Of a DNA stretch of 64,000 nucleotides, positions 7,098 to 16,205 are shown one piece after another. The DNA lies in assembly GCF_000519205.1 (NCBI RefSeq), contig NZ_JAFB01000035.1, positions 37,790 through 101,789 on the forward strand. The letters are read 5' to 3'. Each line of letters begins with the position of its first letter. Positions within the stretch are counted from its first letter, which is position 1. This DNA is from Amycolatopsis taiwanensis DSM 45107. GTDB taxonomy: Bacteria > Actinomycetota > Actinomycetes > Mycobacteriales > Pseudonocardiaceae. A model generated the notes under the pieces. It was not told where the DNA came from. It ran no database searches and saw nothing but the letters and a program-made list of their open reading frames with translations. Both the position numbers and the translations under genes were made by a program.

Positions 7098-9466
7098 AAC
7101 TTCCCGACCTCCCCGTCCGCGCCGTGCTCGGCGAAGTCACCGCCGCCCTCGACGAGGCGGGCAGCGCGGTCTTGGTGGCGCCGCCGGGCACGGGCAAGAC
7201 GACGATCGTCCCGCTCGCGCTCGCCGAGCACCGGACGGGCCGCATTTTGGTCGCCGAACCTAGACGACTCGCCGCACGAGCGGCGGCAGCACGGATGGCG
7301 GCGCTGCTCGACGAGCCCGTCGGCCGGACCGTCGGATACTCGGTGCGTGGCGACCGGAAGGTGTCTTCGCGCACCCGCATCGAGGTGGTCACCTCCGGCC
7401 TGCTCGTGCGGCGGTTGCAGAGCGACCCGGAACTGCGTGACGTCGACACGGTGCTGCTGGACGAGTGCCACGAACGGCATCTCGACGCCGACCTGCTGCT
7501 GGCCCTGCTGCTGGACGTCCGCGCGGGACTGCGCCCCGACCTGGCGTTGCTGGCGACCTCCGCGACCGTCGCCGCGGACCGTCTTGCGCACCTGCTCGGC
7601 TCGGCGCCGGTCATCACCGCCCACGCCCGCAGCTTCCCGGTCGAGGTGGCCTACCTGCCACCTGGTCGCGACGAGCGGCTGGAGGCCAGGGTGGCCCGCG
7701 CGGTGCACAGCGCACTGTCCGAAACGGACGGTGATGTGCTGGCCTTTCTGCCTGGTGTGGCGGAAATATCGCGAGTGAGCGGAATGCTCGCTGATCTGTC
7801 CGAAGTGGACGTGATGCCGCTGCATGGCAGGCTCGGCACGGCAGCGCAGGACGCCGCCCTCCGGCCTGGCCCGCGCCGCCGCGTGGTCCTGGCGACCGCC
7901 GTCGCCGAGTCCAGCCTGACGGTGCCGGGTGTGGTCGCCGTGGTGGATTCCGGTCAGGCCCGGGTTCCGCGCATGGATCACCGCCGGGGCCTGCCCGGCC
8001 TGGCGACCGTGCGGGTCTCGGCTGCGGTCGCCGACCAACGCGCGGGACGTGCCGGGCGCGAGGCGCCGGGTCGCGCCTACCGGTGCTGGCAGCGTCACGA
8101 CCCGCTGCCGGCCTACCCGGAACCGGAGATCCGCACCGCGGAGCTTTCCCGGCTGGCCTTGGAACTCGCCTGCTGGTCCACCCCCGATGGCACCGCGCTG
8201 TCGTGGTGGGACCCGCCCGGAGAGGGCCCGCTCGCGGCCGGCCGTACGCTGCTCCGCACGCTGGGCGCCACCGACGACGAAGGCAAAGTGACCGAGCGGG
8301 GCCGGCGGATGGCGGAGCTGGGGCTGCATCCGCGGCTCGCCCGGGCACTGCTCGACGGAGCGGCCGAGGTAGGACCCCGATCGGCCGCCGAGGTGGTGGC
8401 GCTCCTCGACGCGGGCGCAACGCTCACCGACGCCGAAGCCGAACTGCGCGCGCTTCGTGGTGCTCAAAGCGAACGGGGCCGGCATTGGCGCAGCGAGGTG
8501 CGCAGGCTCACCCGGCTCGTCCCCGCGGGGGAAGAAGCGCCGGATCCCGCCCTGGTGATCGCCCTGGCCCATCCCGAGCGGCTGGCGCGGCGCAGGCAGC
8601 CGGGCTCGCCGGTATATCTGCTGGCAGGCGGCACCGCGGCCGAGCTACCCGGCGGCAGCGGCCTCGGCGATGCCGAGTGGCTCGCGGTCGCCGAGGCCAC
8701 TCGCGATCCCGGCCGGGCCCACGGCGTCATCCGGCTCGCCGCGCGGGCGGATGAGGAGTTGGCCGTGCGGGCCGCGCCCAACCTGCTGTCCACAGTGGAC
8801 GAGGTCGGTTGGTCGGGGGACGTCATCGCGCGATCGGTGCGCCGGCTTGGCTCGATCGTGCTCGCCGAGCGTCCCCTACCCGAAGCCGATCCGGAGCTTG
8901 TGCGACGGGCTTTGCTGGACGGGTTGCGCGAAGAAGGGCTGGGCTTGCTGCACTGGACCCGAGACGCGGAGCGCCTCCGGGAGCGGCTGGCGTTCCTGCA
9001 CGAGACGGTGGGTGAACCGTGGCCCGCCGTGGATTCGGCGGGCCTGCTGGCGCGGACCGGCGAGTGGCTGCCCGAGCTGTCGGCCGCACGACGCCGGGCC
9101 GACCTGGCGCGCATCGACACTGTCACCGCTTTACGCCGGCTCCTGCCCTGGCCCGAGGCCACCCGCTTCGACGACCTCGCGCCTGAAAAGATCCGGCTTC
9201 CTTCAGGGGCGCGTGCCCGCGTTGACTACGGCACCGGTGAACCGGTGCTGGCCGTGCGGTTGCAGGATGCGTTCGGCTGGCCGGAGACGCCGCGCGTGGC
9301 CGGTGTCCCCGTGCTGCTGCACCTGCTCTCCCCCGCCGGCCGGCCCGCGGCGATCACGCGTGACCTGGCTTCCTTCTGGCGCACCGGCTATTCCGCGGTG
9401 CGTGCCGAGCTTCGCGGCCGCTACCCCAGGCATTCCTGGCCCGAGCGCCCACCCGGTCTGGATTGA
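7094..9466 (+). CDS. hrpB: ATP-dependent helicase HrpB
   Basis: A 790-residue DEAH/RHA-type helicase. The Walker A motif APPGTGKTT is at about 29-37 and the DECH Walker B motif at 123-126. SATV (motif III) and the motif VI region DQRAGRAGREAPGRAYR follow. The C-terminal half has the HA2-like and HrpB-specific regions ending TRDLASFWRTGYSAVRAELRGRYPRHSWP, a hallmark of HrpB. Length agrees with the family (about 800). In bacteria HrpB is a dispensable RNA-helicase-like protein of unclear role. It starts in an ATGA overlap with the lipoprotein gene. Confidence 0.95.
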   Translation: MKLPDLPVRAVLGEVTAALDEAGSAVLVAPPGTGKTTIVPLALAEHRTGRILVAEPRRLAARAAAARMAALLDEPVGRTVGYSVRGDRKVSSRTRIEVVTSGLLVRRLQSDPELRDVDTVLLDECHERHLDADLLLALLLDVRAGLRPDLALLATSATVAADRLAHLLGSAPVITAHARSFPVEVAYLPPGRDERLEARVARAVHSALSETDGDVLAFLPGVAEISRVSGMLADLSEVDVMPLHGRLGTAAQDAALRPGPRRRVVLATAVAESSLTVPGVVAVVDSGQARVPRMDHRRGLPGLATVRVSAAVADQRAGRAGREAPGRAYRCWQRHDPLPAYPEPEIRTAELSRLALELACWSTPDGTALSWWDPPGEGPLAAGRTLLRTLGATDDEGKVTERGRRMAELGLHPRLARALLDGAAEVGPRSAAEVVALLDAGATLTDAEAELRALRGAQSERGRHWRSEVRRLTRLVPAGEEAPDPALVIALAHPERLARRRQPGSPVYLLAGGTAAELPGGSGLGDAEWLAVAEATRDPGRAHGVIRLAARADEELAVRAAPNLLSTVDEVGWSGDVIARSVRRLGSIVLAERPLPEADPELVRRALLDGLREEGLGLLHWTRDAERLRERLAFLHETVGEPWPAVDSAGLLARTGEWLPELSAARRRADLARIDTVTALRRLLPWPEATRFDDLAPEKIRLPSGARARVDYGTGEPVLAVRLQDAFGWPETPRVAGVPVLLHLLSPAGRPAAITRDLASFWRTGYSAVRAELRGRYPRHSWPERPPGLD

Positions 9467-9671
9467 GGGCCGTTCGGAAGCCTGTTTCGGTACTTCGGCG
9501 AGTCGCTCGAGGCTTCGCGAACGCGGCTGCGGGCTGCCGGAGGCGGCTGGCCGGGTGCGCGTCGCCAAGTCACGGTCCGTAGGCGCGTTCGTCGATCGCG
9601 CGTATTTGAACAACACAGCTTGACGTTCGATTGTTCTGCGCGCGTGACAACCGAGATGAGATCATCGGCTG

Positions 9672-9881
9672 ATGGACACCGAGCGGACCCTCAGTGAGCA
9701 GGTGGGGCCCCTGCCCCCGGGTATCGCGGCCCTGTCGGATGAGCACCAGTGGGACCTCGCCGACGCGGTGCGGGGCGCCCGCCGCCGGCAGGCCGCCGCG
9801 CTGGCCAAGGTCGGTGACGATTCCCTGCGGCACGTTCCCGCCCTGCTGCGTCCCGTGATCCGCAAGGCCGTGGGCCTGTGA
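9672..9881 (+). CDS. small conserved-looking protein, coupled to next gene
   Basis: A 69-residue protein, Arg/Ala/Leu-rich and predicted helical (DLADAVRGARRRQAAALAKVGDD), with no signal or membrane segment. Its stop overlaps the GTG start of the next gene (GTGA), so the two are translated together. I do not recognise a family. The coding frame has the strong G/C third-position bias of its neighbours, which supports it being real. The 205 bp upstream contains no other gene. Confidence 0.6.
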   Translation: MDTERTLSEQVGPLPPGIAALSDEHQWDLADAVRGARRRQAAALAKVGDDSLRHVPALLRPVIRKAVGL

Positions 9882-10465
9882 CCCCGCACGAGGCCGAGAT
9901 CCGCAAGCTCGCGCGGCTACTTGGTGCGCCGCCGGAACGCTTCGGCTACCTGCGAAAGGTGCCGCCGGCGGAGCTCCGGCGGTTCCGCGAGCAGACCTCG
10001 GCCGCACTGTTCGACGCGCACGCCGGCCCGTTGCGGCGAATGGCCGCGGCGAGCCGCCTGCTGCCCGGCCCGGTGCTCGCCCGGATGGCCGAGTTGGCGT
10101 TCGGACCGTTGCTGTCGGCGCGGATCGCCGGCCTGGTCGACCCCGCGCAGGGGGTGGAGATCGCCCGGCGGCTATCGCCGGCCTTCCTCGCCGACGTCGC
10201 CGCCGAACTCGACCCGCGCCGGGCGTCCGGCATCGTCGCGGGGCTGCCGAAACCACTGATGACCGCCGTCGCCGCGGAGCTGGCGCGGCGGGAGGACTGG
10301 GTCACCGTCGCGCGGTTCGTCGATCACCTGCCGGAGTCCGCGATCGAGGCCGGCCTGCAGTTCGTCCCCGACAACGCCCTGGCGGAGATCATCGCGCTAC
10401 TTGACGACCCCGAGCGCGTCACCCGGCTCCTTCCGCCGCTCCCCCGCGACCACCTCGCGGGCTGA
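9878..10465 (+). CDS. helical-repeat protein resembling the MgtE N-terminal domain
   Basis: A 195-residue all-helical protein made of repeated helix pairs such as PAFLADVAAELDPRRASGIVAGLPKPLMTAVAAEL and VRFVDHLPESAIEAGLQFV. This spacing resembles the superhelical N-domain of MgtE magnesium channels, here without any transmembrane part. A regulatory or scaffolding role is possible but unsupported. The start is the GTG overlapping the stop of the 69-residue gene. A copy of the dispersed palindrome lies 25 bp after its stop, between it and the convergent hutI. Confidence 0.6.
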   Translation: MTPHEAEIRKLARLLGAPPERFGYLRKVPPAELRRFREQTSAALFDAHAGPLRRMAAASRLLPGPVLARMAELAFGPLLSARIAGLVDPAQGVEIARRLSPAFLADVAAELDPRRASGIVAGLPKPLMTAVAAELARREDWVTVARFVDHLPESAIEAGLQFVPDNALAEIIALLDDPERVTRLLPPLPRDHLAG

Positions 10466-10490
10466 GCCCTCCCGCTGGCGGGGCCGGAAA

Positions 10491-10542
10491 AGGAGGAAGG
10501 CGTATTTGCTACGGATGATCCGTAGCAAACGCCCCTTCCTCC
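10491..10542. repeat. dispersed palindrome, copy 1 (bidirectional terminator candidate)
   Basis: Member of a nine-copy family in this window; the right arm is TCCGTAGCAAACGCCCCTTC continuing CTCC. The left arm here is imperfect (GAAGGCGTATTTGCTACGGA: GGGC has become GGC and CG has become TA). It sits between the convergent genes ending at 10465 and 10509 and overlaps the hutI stop. No T-run is present. Confidence 0.85.
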
Positions 10543-11699
10543 ACAACGAAGCAGGGCAGAACGGCTCGACCACGCCGCCAGACCCGCCAGGTCAGCGGCA
10601 CACCTGGACGGTAGGCGAGATGCGTCACCGAGGGAGCGTCGAGAACCTGCAGGTCGGCCCGCGCACCGACCCGGATCACACCCACGTCGTCGCGCCGTAG
10701 CGCCCGCGCGCCGCCGGCCGTTGCCGCCCAGACCGCCTCCTCGACCGACAGCCCCATCTGCAACACCGCGGTCGCCACGCAGAAGTTCATCGAAGTGGTG
10801 TAGGAGCTGCCCGGGTTCGCATTGGTGGCCAGCGCGATCACCACCCCCGCGTCGAGCAGCCGCCGAGCGGGCGCCAGCGGCTGCCGGGTCGACAGATCGC
10901 AGGCGGGCAGCAGGGTGGCGACGGTGTCCGACCCGGACAGCGCGGCCAAGTCCGCCTCGTCGAGGTAGGAGCAGTGGTCCACGCTGGCCGCCCCGACCCG
11001 CACCGCGAGCTGCACCCCGGGGCCGTGACCGAGCTGGTTGCCGTGCACCCGTGCGCCGAGTCCGCGCGCGATCCCCGCGCGCAGCACCCGTTCGCACTGC
11101 GCTTCGTCGAAAGCCCCGCGCTCGCAGAACACGTCCACCCAGCGCACGAACTGCGCGACCTCGTCCAGCATCCGGCCGCGCACGAGGTCCACATAGGACT
11201 CAGGATCCGCGCCGGGCGGGACGAGATGCGCACCCAGGAACGTGACCTCGTCGGCCACCGTGGCCGCGATCCGAGCCGAGCGCACCTCGTCCGGCACGGA
11301 AAGCCCATACCCCGTCTTGGTTTCCAGGCAGGTCGTGCCCTGCCGCGCCGCCTCGTCCACGTGACGCCGCAGGTTCGCGGCCAGCTCGGCGTCCCCGGCC
11401 GCCCTGGTCGCCGCCACCGTGGTGGCAATTCCGCCTGCCTGGTAAGGCTTTCCGGCCATCCGGTCCGCGAACTCGGCGGTTCGGTCCCCGGCGAAGACCA
11501 GGTGGGTGTGGCTGTCCACCCAGCCGGGCAGCGCCGCGCGGCCCTCGGCGTCGAACCGCTCGTCGGCCGCGGGCGCCCGCACGGCCGGACCCACCCACGC
11601 GATCCGTTCGCCGTCGAGGACCACTGCCGCGTCTCGCGGCCGGCCCAGTTCGGGATCGTTCGTAGTCAGTTCGCCGATACCGGTGATCAGGATTGCCAC
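10509..11699 (-). CDS. hutI: imidazolonepropionase
   Basis: The GTG at 11699 gives 396 residues. HutI hydrolyses 4-imidazolone-5-propionate to N-formimino-L-glutamate, the third step of histidine breakdown. The amidohydrolase-fold metal site is visible: [15 protein letters not shown], then [13 protein letters not shown] and DHCSYL, with the catalytic region [11 protein letters not shown] and the conserved [14 protein letters not shown]. It overlaps the hutF 3' end by 13 bp. The last residues ([11 protein letters not shown]) are translated from the dispersed palindrome, so the native stop was probably lost or replaced when that element arrived. Confidence 0.95.
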   Translation of the reverse strand: MAILITGIGELTTNDPELGRPRDAAVVLDGERIAWVGPAVRAPAADERFDAEGRAALPGWVDSHTHLVFAGDRTAEFADRMAGKPYQAGGIATTVAATRAAGDAELAANLRRHVDEAARQGTTCLETKTGYGLSVPDEVRSARIAATVADEVTFLGAHLVPPGADPESYVDLVRGRMLDEVAQFVRWVDVFCERGAFDEAQCERVLRAGIARGLGARVHGNQLGHGPGVQLAVRVGAASVDHCSYLDEADLAALSGSDTVATLLPACDLSTRQPLAPARRLLDAGVVIALATNANPGSSYTTSMNFCVATAVLQMGLSVEEAVWAATAGGARALRRDDVGVIRVGARADLQVLDAPSVTHLAYRPGVPLTWRVWRRGRAVLPCFVVEEGAFATDHP

Positions 11700-12985
11700 A
11701 GCGCACCGATCTCCTGCGCCAGCACCACTTCCGGCTCGTCCACCAGCCGGTGGGAGCGGTCCCGGACCACCCACCGGCCGCCGATCAGCACGTCCGTGAC
11801 ATCGGTCGCCGTGGCCGCGAACAGCGCGCCCTGCGGGTCCACGCCGGCGGTGCGGACCGAACCGAGGTCCACCACGACGAGGTCCGCCGCGGCGCCCGGG
11901 GAGAGCCGGCCCGCCTCACCCCAGCCGATCGCATCGTGCGCGGTCGCCGCCGCCATCAGTTCGGGCGCGGTGAACCGGCCGCGTTCCTCGGCCGCGAGCC
12001 GTTCGTCCATTTCCAGGGCCCGGACCTCCTCGAAGGGGTCGATCACCGCGTGACTGTCACTGCCCAGGCACAGCCGGACGCCGGCATCCGCGAGTCCGCG
12101 CGCGGGCCCGATCCCGTCCCCGAGATCCCGCTCGGTGGTGGGACAGAAACATGCCCGGGTGCCCGAGCGAGCGAGCAGCCCAATGTCGTCGCGTGTGAGG
12201 TGCGTGGCATGCACCGCGACAGTGTTTTCACCAAGTACACCCGCCTCAGCGAGCACGCTCGCAGGGGTGCGGCCGTAGTGGCTCAGGCAGTCCGCGTTCT
12301 CCATCCGTTGCTCGGACAGATGCACGTGAAGCGGTTCCGACCACTCTGAGAACAGTGGAAGCTGGTCAAGCGGGACGGCCCGCACGGAATGCACGGCGGC
12401 CCCCACCCGGACGTGCTCGCCCGGCGGCGCGAAGGATTTCACCCGCTCCGCCCACGCCGCGACGTCGCGGTCCCCGAAGCGTGCCTGCCGCGGGCTCAGT
12501 GCCTTCCCGAACCCGCCGGTGAGATAGCACGTGTCGAGCACGGTCAGCCTGATCCCGGCGTCTTCGGCGGCCTGGGCCAGGGCGTAGCTCATCGCGTTCG
12601 GGTCGGCGTAGTGCTTTCCACCTGGTGCGTGATGCAGGTAGTGAAATTCGCCAACGCTGGTGTACCCGGCCAGCGTCAGCTCCGCGAAGACACCGCGCGC
12701 GAGCCGGTAGTACGAATCCGGGTCGAGCCGTTCAGCGACCGCGTACATCGCCTCCCGCCAGGTCCAGAACGTGCCTTGCTCGTGGTGCGTATGGCCACGC
12801 AGCGCGCGGTGAAAGGCGTGCGAGTGCGCGTTGGCGAACCCGGGCAGAACCAGTCCACTGAGGACGGTACCCGCCGGCGGCGACCCAGGTGTGACCGACG
12901 TGAAGAGACCGTGCTCGATCTCGATCCGCACGGACGTGGCCACACCCTCCGGTAGCCAGGCTCGTTCGCACCAGTAAGCCGTCAT
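11687..12985 (-). CDS. hutF: formimidoylglutamate deiminase
   Basis: A 432-residue amidohydrolase-superfamily enzyme that converts N-formimino-L-glutamate to N-formyl-L-glutamate and ammonia, the first half of the two-step route to glutamate. Metal ligands are in [27 protein letters not shown] and [11 protein letters not shown] supply the later histidines, and [13 protein letters not shown] the catalytic aspartate. The N-terminus begins [12 protein letters not shown], a typical HutF start. It overlaps hutI by 13 bp. Its presence implies that a deformylase is needed downstream; the M20 enzyme encoded next to it may do this. Confidence 0.93.
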   Translation of the reverse strand: MTAYWCERAWLPEGVATSVRIEIEHGLFTSVTPGSPPAGTVLSGLVLPGFANAHSHAFHRALRGHTHHEQGTFWTWREAMYAVAERLDPDSYYRLARGVFAELTLAGYTSVGEFHYLHHAPGGKHYADPNAMSYALAQAAEDAGIRLTVLDTCYLTGGFGKALSPRQARFGDRDVAAWAERVKSFAPPGEHVRVGAAVHSVRAVPLDQLPLFSEWSEPLHVHLSEQRMENADCLSHYGRTPASVLAEAGVLGENTVAVHATHLTRDDIGLLARSGTRACFCPTTERDLGDGIGPARGLADAGVRLCLGSDSHAVIDPFEEVRALEMDERLAAEERGRFTAPELMAAATAHDAIGWGEAGRLSPGAAADLVVVDLGSVRTAGVDPQGALFAATATDVTDVLIGGRWVVRDRSHRLVDEPEVVLAQEIGALWQS

Positions 12986-13120
12986 GCTGGTTCCTCCGCG
13001 AACTCCTCGCGGACCAAGTGCGTCATGCCGATCTCTCCGCGAGTCTGCGCGCTACCGCGATCGTGTCGACAAGGCGCTCCTCGCGAGCCCGGCTGACGTA
13101 GTCCGGATGGGCGCCCTGCC

Positions 13121-13146
13121 GCCCCCGATAGCGGGCTTTCGGGGGC
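13121..13146. terminator. hairpin inside the hut operon
   Basis: Perfect 8-bp arms GCCCCCGA/TCGGGGGC around an 11-nt loop in the 205-bp gap between the amidohydrolase gene and hutF. There is no T-run, so partial termination or mRNA stabilisation is as likely as full termination. The gap also holds a 14-codon frame ([14 protein letters not shown]) whose stop overlaps the hutF ATG, possibly for translational coupling. Confidence 0.45.
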
Positions 13147-13190
13147 GCGCTCTGCGGTCACCTTGATTGCCGCGGCTTGCGGTAAGTAGG

Positions 13191-14393
13191 TCATGTCGAC
13201 AAATCCCTTAACACCTCGGCCAGCGCCTCGGCGCCCCGCTCGACGTCGGCGTCCTCGGCGAACTCTTCCGGCGCGTGGCTGACACCGGTCGGGTTCCGCA
13301 CGTAGAGCATGCCGGACGGCACGCCGTGCTGGGCGAGGATTGCCGCGTCGTGACCGGCCCCGGTCGCGAGTTCGGGCACCGGGCCCAGCACCGCGCCGAG
13401 CCGCTCCCGCAGTCCCGGGTCGAAGGTGACCGCGCCCGCGTGGGACTCCTCGGTGACCGTCAGCTCGCACCCCTCCACGGCGGCCGCCAGCCGTGCGACC
13501 TCGATGATCCGCTCCACCATCGGACGAGTGTTGTCCGCGCCGGGCACCCGGGCATCCAACCAGGCGTCCACAGTGGACGCGATCACGTTCGTGCCGCCGG
13601 GCCTGGGCACCAGCCTGCCGACGGTGGCTCGCGCGCCCTCGGTTTCCGCCGCGAACCGCCGGGCCGCGCCGATCAGGGAGGCGGCCGGCACCATCGGGTC
13701 CCGGCGGTCGGCCAGCAGCGTCGCCCCGGCGTGATTTCCCTGGCCGGTGAACGTGAACCGCCACCGGCCGTGTTCGATGACCGTGCTGCCCACGGCCACC
13801 GGCGAGGAGAGATCGATCAGCCCGCGGCCCTGCTCCACGTGAAGTTCGATGAACCTTCCTACCCGGGAGAGCGCGACCTCGTCCCGCCCGAACCGTTCCG
13901 GATCGGCCCCGGCCCGCCGCGCCGCCTCGGCGAGCGTCACGCCGTCCGGATCACGCAGCGCCCGTGCCGTGTCCGCGTCGAGGGACCCGGTCAGCAACCG
14001 GGAACCCAGGCACGGCACCCCGAACCTGCCGCCTTCCTCTTCCATGAAGACCACCACGGCGACCGGACAGCGCGGGCGAAAACCGTTGTCCTGCAGCCGT
14101 TTCACGGCGTCGAGCGCGCTGGCCACGCCGAGCGGGCCGTCGAAGGCACCGCCGCCGGGCACCGAATCGAGATGGCTTCCGGTCACCACCGCGCCGGGGC
14201 CCGGCGTCCCCCACCACGCCCACAGGTTGCCGTTCCGGTCGGCTTCCACGTCCAGTCCGCGCCGCCCCGCCTGCTCGGCGAACCACTCGCGCAACTGTGT
14301 CTCCGCCGGGTCGAACACATGCCGCGAATACCCGCCACGCCAGTGATCCCGGCCGACGTCGGAGATATCCCGCAGCAGCGAAACGGCACTCAT
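13191..14393 (-). CDS. M20-family amidohydrolase (allantoate amidohydrolase-like) of the hut operon
   Basis: A 400-residue di-metal peptidase-fold hydrolase. Metal ligands are [15 protein letters not shown] (His and bridging Asp), MEEEGGRFG (catalytic/bridging Glu), FIELHVEQG and the late ATGAGHDA histidine. Sequence type is the allantoate amidohydrolase/N-carbamoyl-amino-acid hydrolase group. No purine-degradation gene is nearby; instead it lies between hutU and hutF, an arrangement I recall from Streptomyces. It is therefore a reasonable candidate for the missing N-formylglutamate hydrolase (HutG) step. The start ATG overlaps the hutU stop (ATGA). Confidence 0.8.
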   Translation of the reverse strand: MSAVSLLRDISDVGRDHWRGGYSRHVFDPAETQLREWFAEQAGRRGLDVEADRNGNLWAWWGTPGPGAVVTGSHLDSVPGGGAFDGPLGVASALDAVKRLQDNGFRPRCPVAVVVFMEEEGGRFGVPCLGSRLLTGSLDADTARALRDPDGVTLAEAARRAGADPERFGRDEVALSRVGRFIELHVEQGRGLIDLSSPVAVGSTVIEHGRWRFTFTGQGNHAGATLLADRRDPMVPAASLIGAARRFAAETEGARATVGRLVPRPGGTNVIASTVDAWLDARVPGADNTRPMVERIIEVARLAAAVEGCELTVTEESHAGAVTFDPGLRERLGAVLGPVPELATGAGHDAAILAQHGVPSGMLYVRNPTGVSHAPEEFAEDADVERGAEALAEVLRDLST

Positions 14394-16036
14394 GGGTGGT
14401 CCCGCATCGGGATTTGCACCCCGTACTCCTCGGCGACCCGCACCGCCTGCTCGTATCCGGCATCCACGTGCCGGATCACCCCCATGCCCGGATCATTGGT
14501 CAGCACCCGCTCGATCTTCCTTGCGGCCAGGGCACTTCCGTCCGCCACGCACACCTGGCCGGCGTGGATCGACCGCCCCATACCGACCCCGCCGCCGTGA
14601 TGGATCGACACCCAGGTGGCACCGGACGCGGTGTTCACCAGGGCATTGAGCAACGGCCAGTCCGCGATCGCGTCCGAGCCGTCGGCCATCGCCTCGGTCT
14701 CCCGGTACGGCGAGGCGACGCTACCCGCGTCAAGGTGGTCGCGCCCGATCACCACCGGCGCCGACAACTCACCCGCGGCGACCATCTCGTTGAACCGCAG
14801 CCCGGCCAGATGCCGCTCGCCGTAACCCAGCCAGCAGATCCGCGCCGGCAGTCCCTGGAAGGCGACCCGCTCCCCGGCGAGCCGGATCCACCGGGACAGG
14901 GCGGCGTTGTCCGGGAACAACTCCAGGATCGCGCGGTCGGTCGCGGCGATGTCGGCCGGGTCCCCGGACAGCGCCGCCCACCGGAACGGCCCCTTGCCCG
15001 CGCAGAACAGCGGCCGGATGTACGCGGGGACGAATCCGGGATAGTCGAAGGCACGCGCGCAGCCGCCCAGTTTCGCCTCGCCGCGCAGGGAGTTGCCGTA
15101 GTCGAAGACCTCGGCGCCGAGGTCGAGAAAGCCGAGCATCGCACCGACGTGCTCGGCCATCGACTCGCGGGCACGCTCGGTGAACTCGTCAGGCTTGCGC
15201 GACGCGTAGTCGTGCCAGTCCTCGACGGAAACGCCGGCCGGCAGGTAGGCAAGCGGATCGTGCGCCGAGGTCTGATCGGTGACGATGTCGACCTCGACCC
15301 CCCGTCGCAACAGCTCGGGCAGCACCTCGGCCGCGTTGCCGATCACGCCGACGGACAGCGCGGTGCCGTCCTTTTTGGCCTGGGAAACGCGCGGGACCGC
15401 ATCGTCCACATCGGACGCCAGCTCGTCGAGGTAACGAGTCTCCAGCCGCCGGCGCGCTCGCTGCGCGTCGCACTCCACGACCAGCGCCACCCCGCCGTTC
15501 ATCGTGATCGCCAACGGCTGGGCTCCGCCCATCCCGCCGAGCCCGGCGGTCACCGTCAGCGTGCCCTTCAACGAGCCGCCGAACCTCTTCTCGGCCACCG
15601 CCGCGAACGTCTCGTAGGTGCCCTGCAGAATGCCCTGGGTGCCGATGTAGATCCACGAACCCGCGGTCATCTGCCCGTACATCGTCAGGCCGAGCCGCTC
15701 CAGCCGGCGGAACTCGGGCCAACTCGCCCAGTCGCCGACCAGGTTCGAGTTCGCCAGCAGCACGCGCGGCGCCCACTCGTGGGTGCGAAACACTCCGACC
15801 GGCTTACCCGACTGGACCAACAGTGTCTCGTCGTCGTCCAAAGTGGTCAGACACTGCGTGATCGCCGCGAAGCTCGCCCAGTCACGGGCGGCCTTGCCGG
15901 TGCCGCCGTAGACGACCAGCTCCTCCGGGCGCTCGGCGACCTCCGGGTCGAGATTGTTGTGCAGCATCCGCAGCGCCGCCTCGGTCTGCCAGCTCTTCGC
16001 GGTGAGCTTGTCGCCGCGAGCCGCTCGAACAGTCAT
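14390..16036 (-). CDS. hutU: urocanate hydratase
   Basis: From the ATG at 16036 (preceded by GGAGGTGCG) the product is 548 residues, the usual urocanase length. It hydrates urocanate to imidazolonepropionate using tightly bound NAD as an electrophile. Visible signatures are [15 protein letters not shown] near the N-terminus, the Gly-rich [20 protein letters not shown], and [20 protein letters not shown] around the conserved cysteine. The open frame continues upstream through the tandem repeats, but that extension is not native. It overlaps the stop of the 48-residue repeat ORF at its 5' end and the amidohydrolase start at its 3' end, so the operon is tightly coupled. Confidence 0.95.
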   Translation of the reverse strand: MTVRAARGDKLTAKSWQTEAALRMLHNNLDPEVAERPEELVVYGGTGKAARDWASFAAITQCLTTLDDDETLLVQSGKPVGVFRTHEWAPRVLLANSNLVGDWASWPEFRRLERLGLTMYGQMTAGSWIYIGTQGILQGTYETFAAVAEKRFGGSLKGTLTVTAGLGGMGGAQPLAITMNGGVALVVECDAQRARRRLETRYLDELASDVDDAVPRVSQAKKDGTALSVGVIGNAAEVLPELLRRGVEVDIVTDQTSAHDPLAYLPAGVSVEDWHDYASRKPDEFTERARESMAEHVGAMLGFLDLGAEVFDYGNSLRGEAKLGGCARAFDYPGFVPAYIRPLFCAGKGPFRWAALSGDPADIAATDRAILELFPDNAALSRWIRLAGERVAFQGLPARICWLGYGERHLAGLRFNEMVAAGELSAPVVIGRDHLDAGSVASPYRETEAMADGSDAIADWPLLNALVNTASGATWVSIHHGGGVGMGRSIHAGQVCVADGSALAARKIERVLTNDPGMGVIRHVDAGYEQAVRVAEEYGVQIPMRDHP

Positions 16037-16179
16037 CGCACCTCCAGTGTCTTGCGGGACACCCGCACCCGGTCGCGCCAACGAGCAGAAAAGCAATGAT
16101 GACTCATCGTCGCTCCCAATGTCTTGCGGGACACCCGCACCCGGTCGCGCCAATGAGCAGAAAGGCGATAGCGGCTCAT
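16033..16179 (-). CDS. 48-residue two-repeat peptide between hutH and hutU
   Basis: An ORF created by a tandem duplication. Its ATG overlaps the hutH stop (ATGA) and its own TGA overlaps the hutU ATG, so ribosomes finishing hutH could pass through it into hutU. It consists of two 24-codon units, each containing [12 protein letters not shown], preceded by short variable heads ([18 protein letters not shown]). The unit ends resemble the HutH C-terminus (GKTLERR): RKTLGAT and RKTLEVR. Composition is very basic. Whether the peptide is stable or functional is unknown; it may only preserve coupling. Confidence 0.5.
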   Translation of the reverse strand: MSRYRLSAHWRDRVRVSRKTLGATMSHHCFSARWRDRVRVSRKTLEVR

Positions 16180-16205
16180 CGTCGCTCCAATGTCTTGCCG
16201 GACAC
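16033..16205. repeat. tandem repeat of about 72 bp
   Basis: Repeats begin at TCATCG at 16033, 16104 and 16176 (steps of 71 and 72 bp). The first two units share GTCTTGCGGGACACCCGCAC and the CGGTCGCGCCAAYGAGCAGA that follows it. The third is a partial copy that merges into the hutH coding end (GTCTTGCCGGACAC). The unit appears to have arisen from the hutH 3' end plus the hutH-hutU junction. Confidence 0.9.

Noticed and set aside
12982..13764. 260-codon minus-strand frame across the hut intergenic gap
   Set aside because: It is mostly a shadow of the M20 amidohydrolase gene in another frame, with Arg/Gly-rich low-complexity translation.
14390..16153. 587-residue HutU with a repeat-derived N-terminal extension
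   Set aside because: The extension is translated from the tandem repeats. The ATG at 16036 with GGAGGTGCG in front gives the normal urocanase length.
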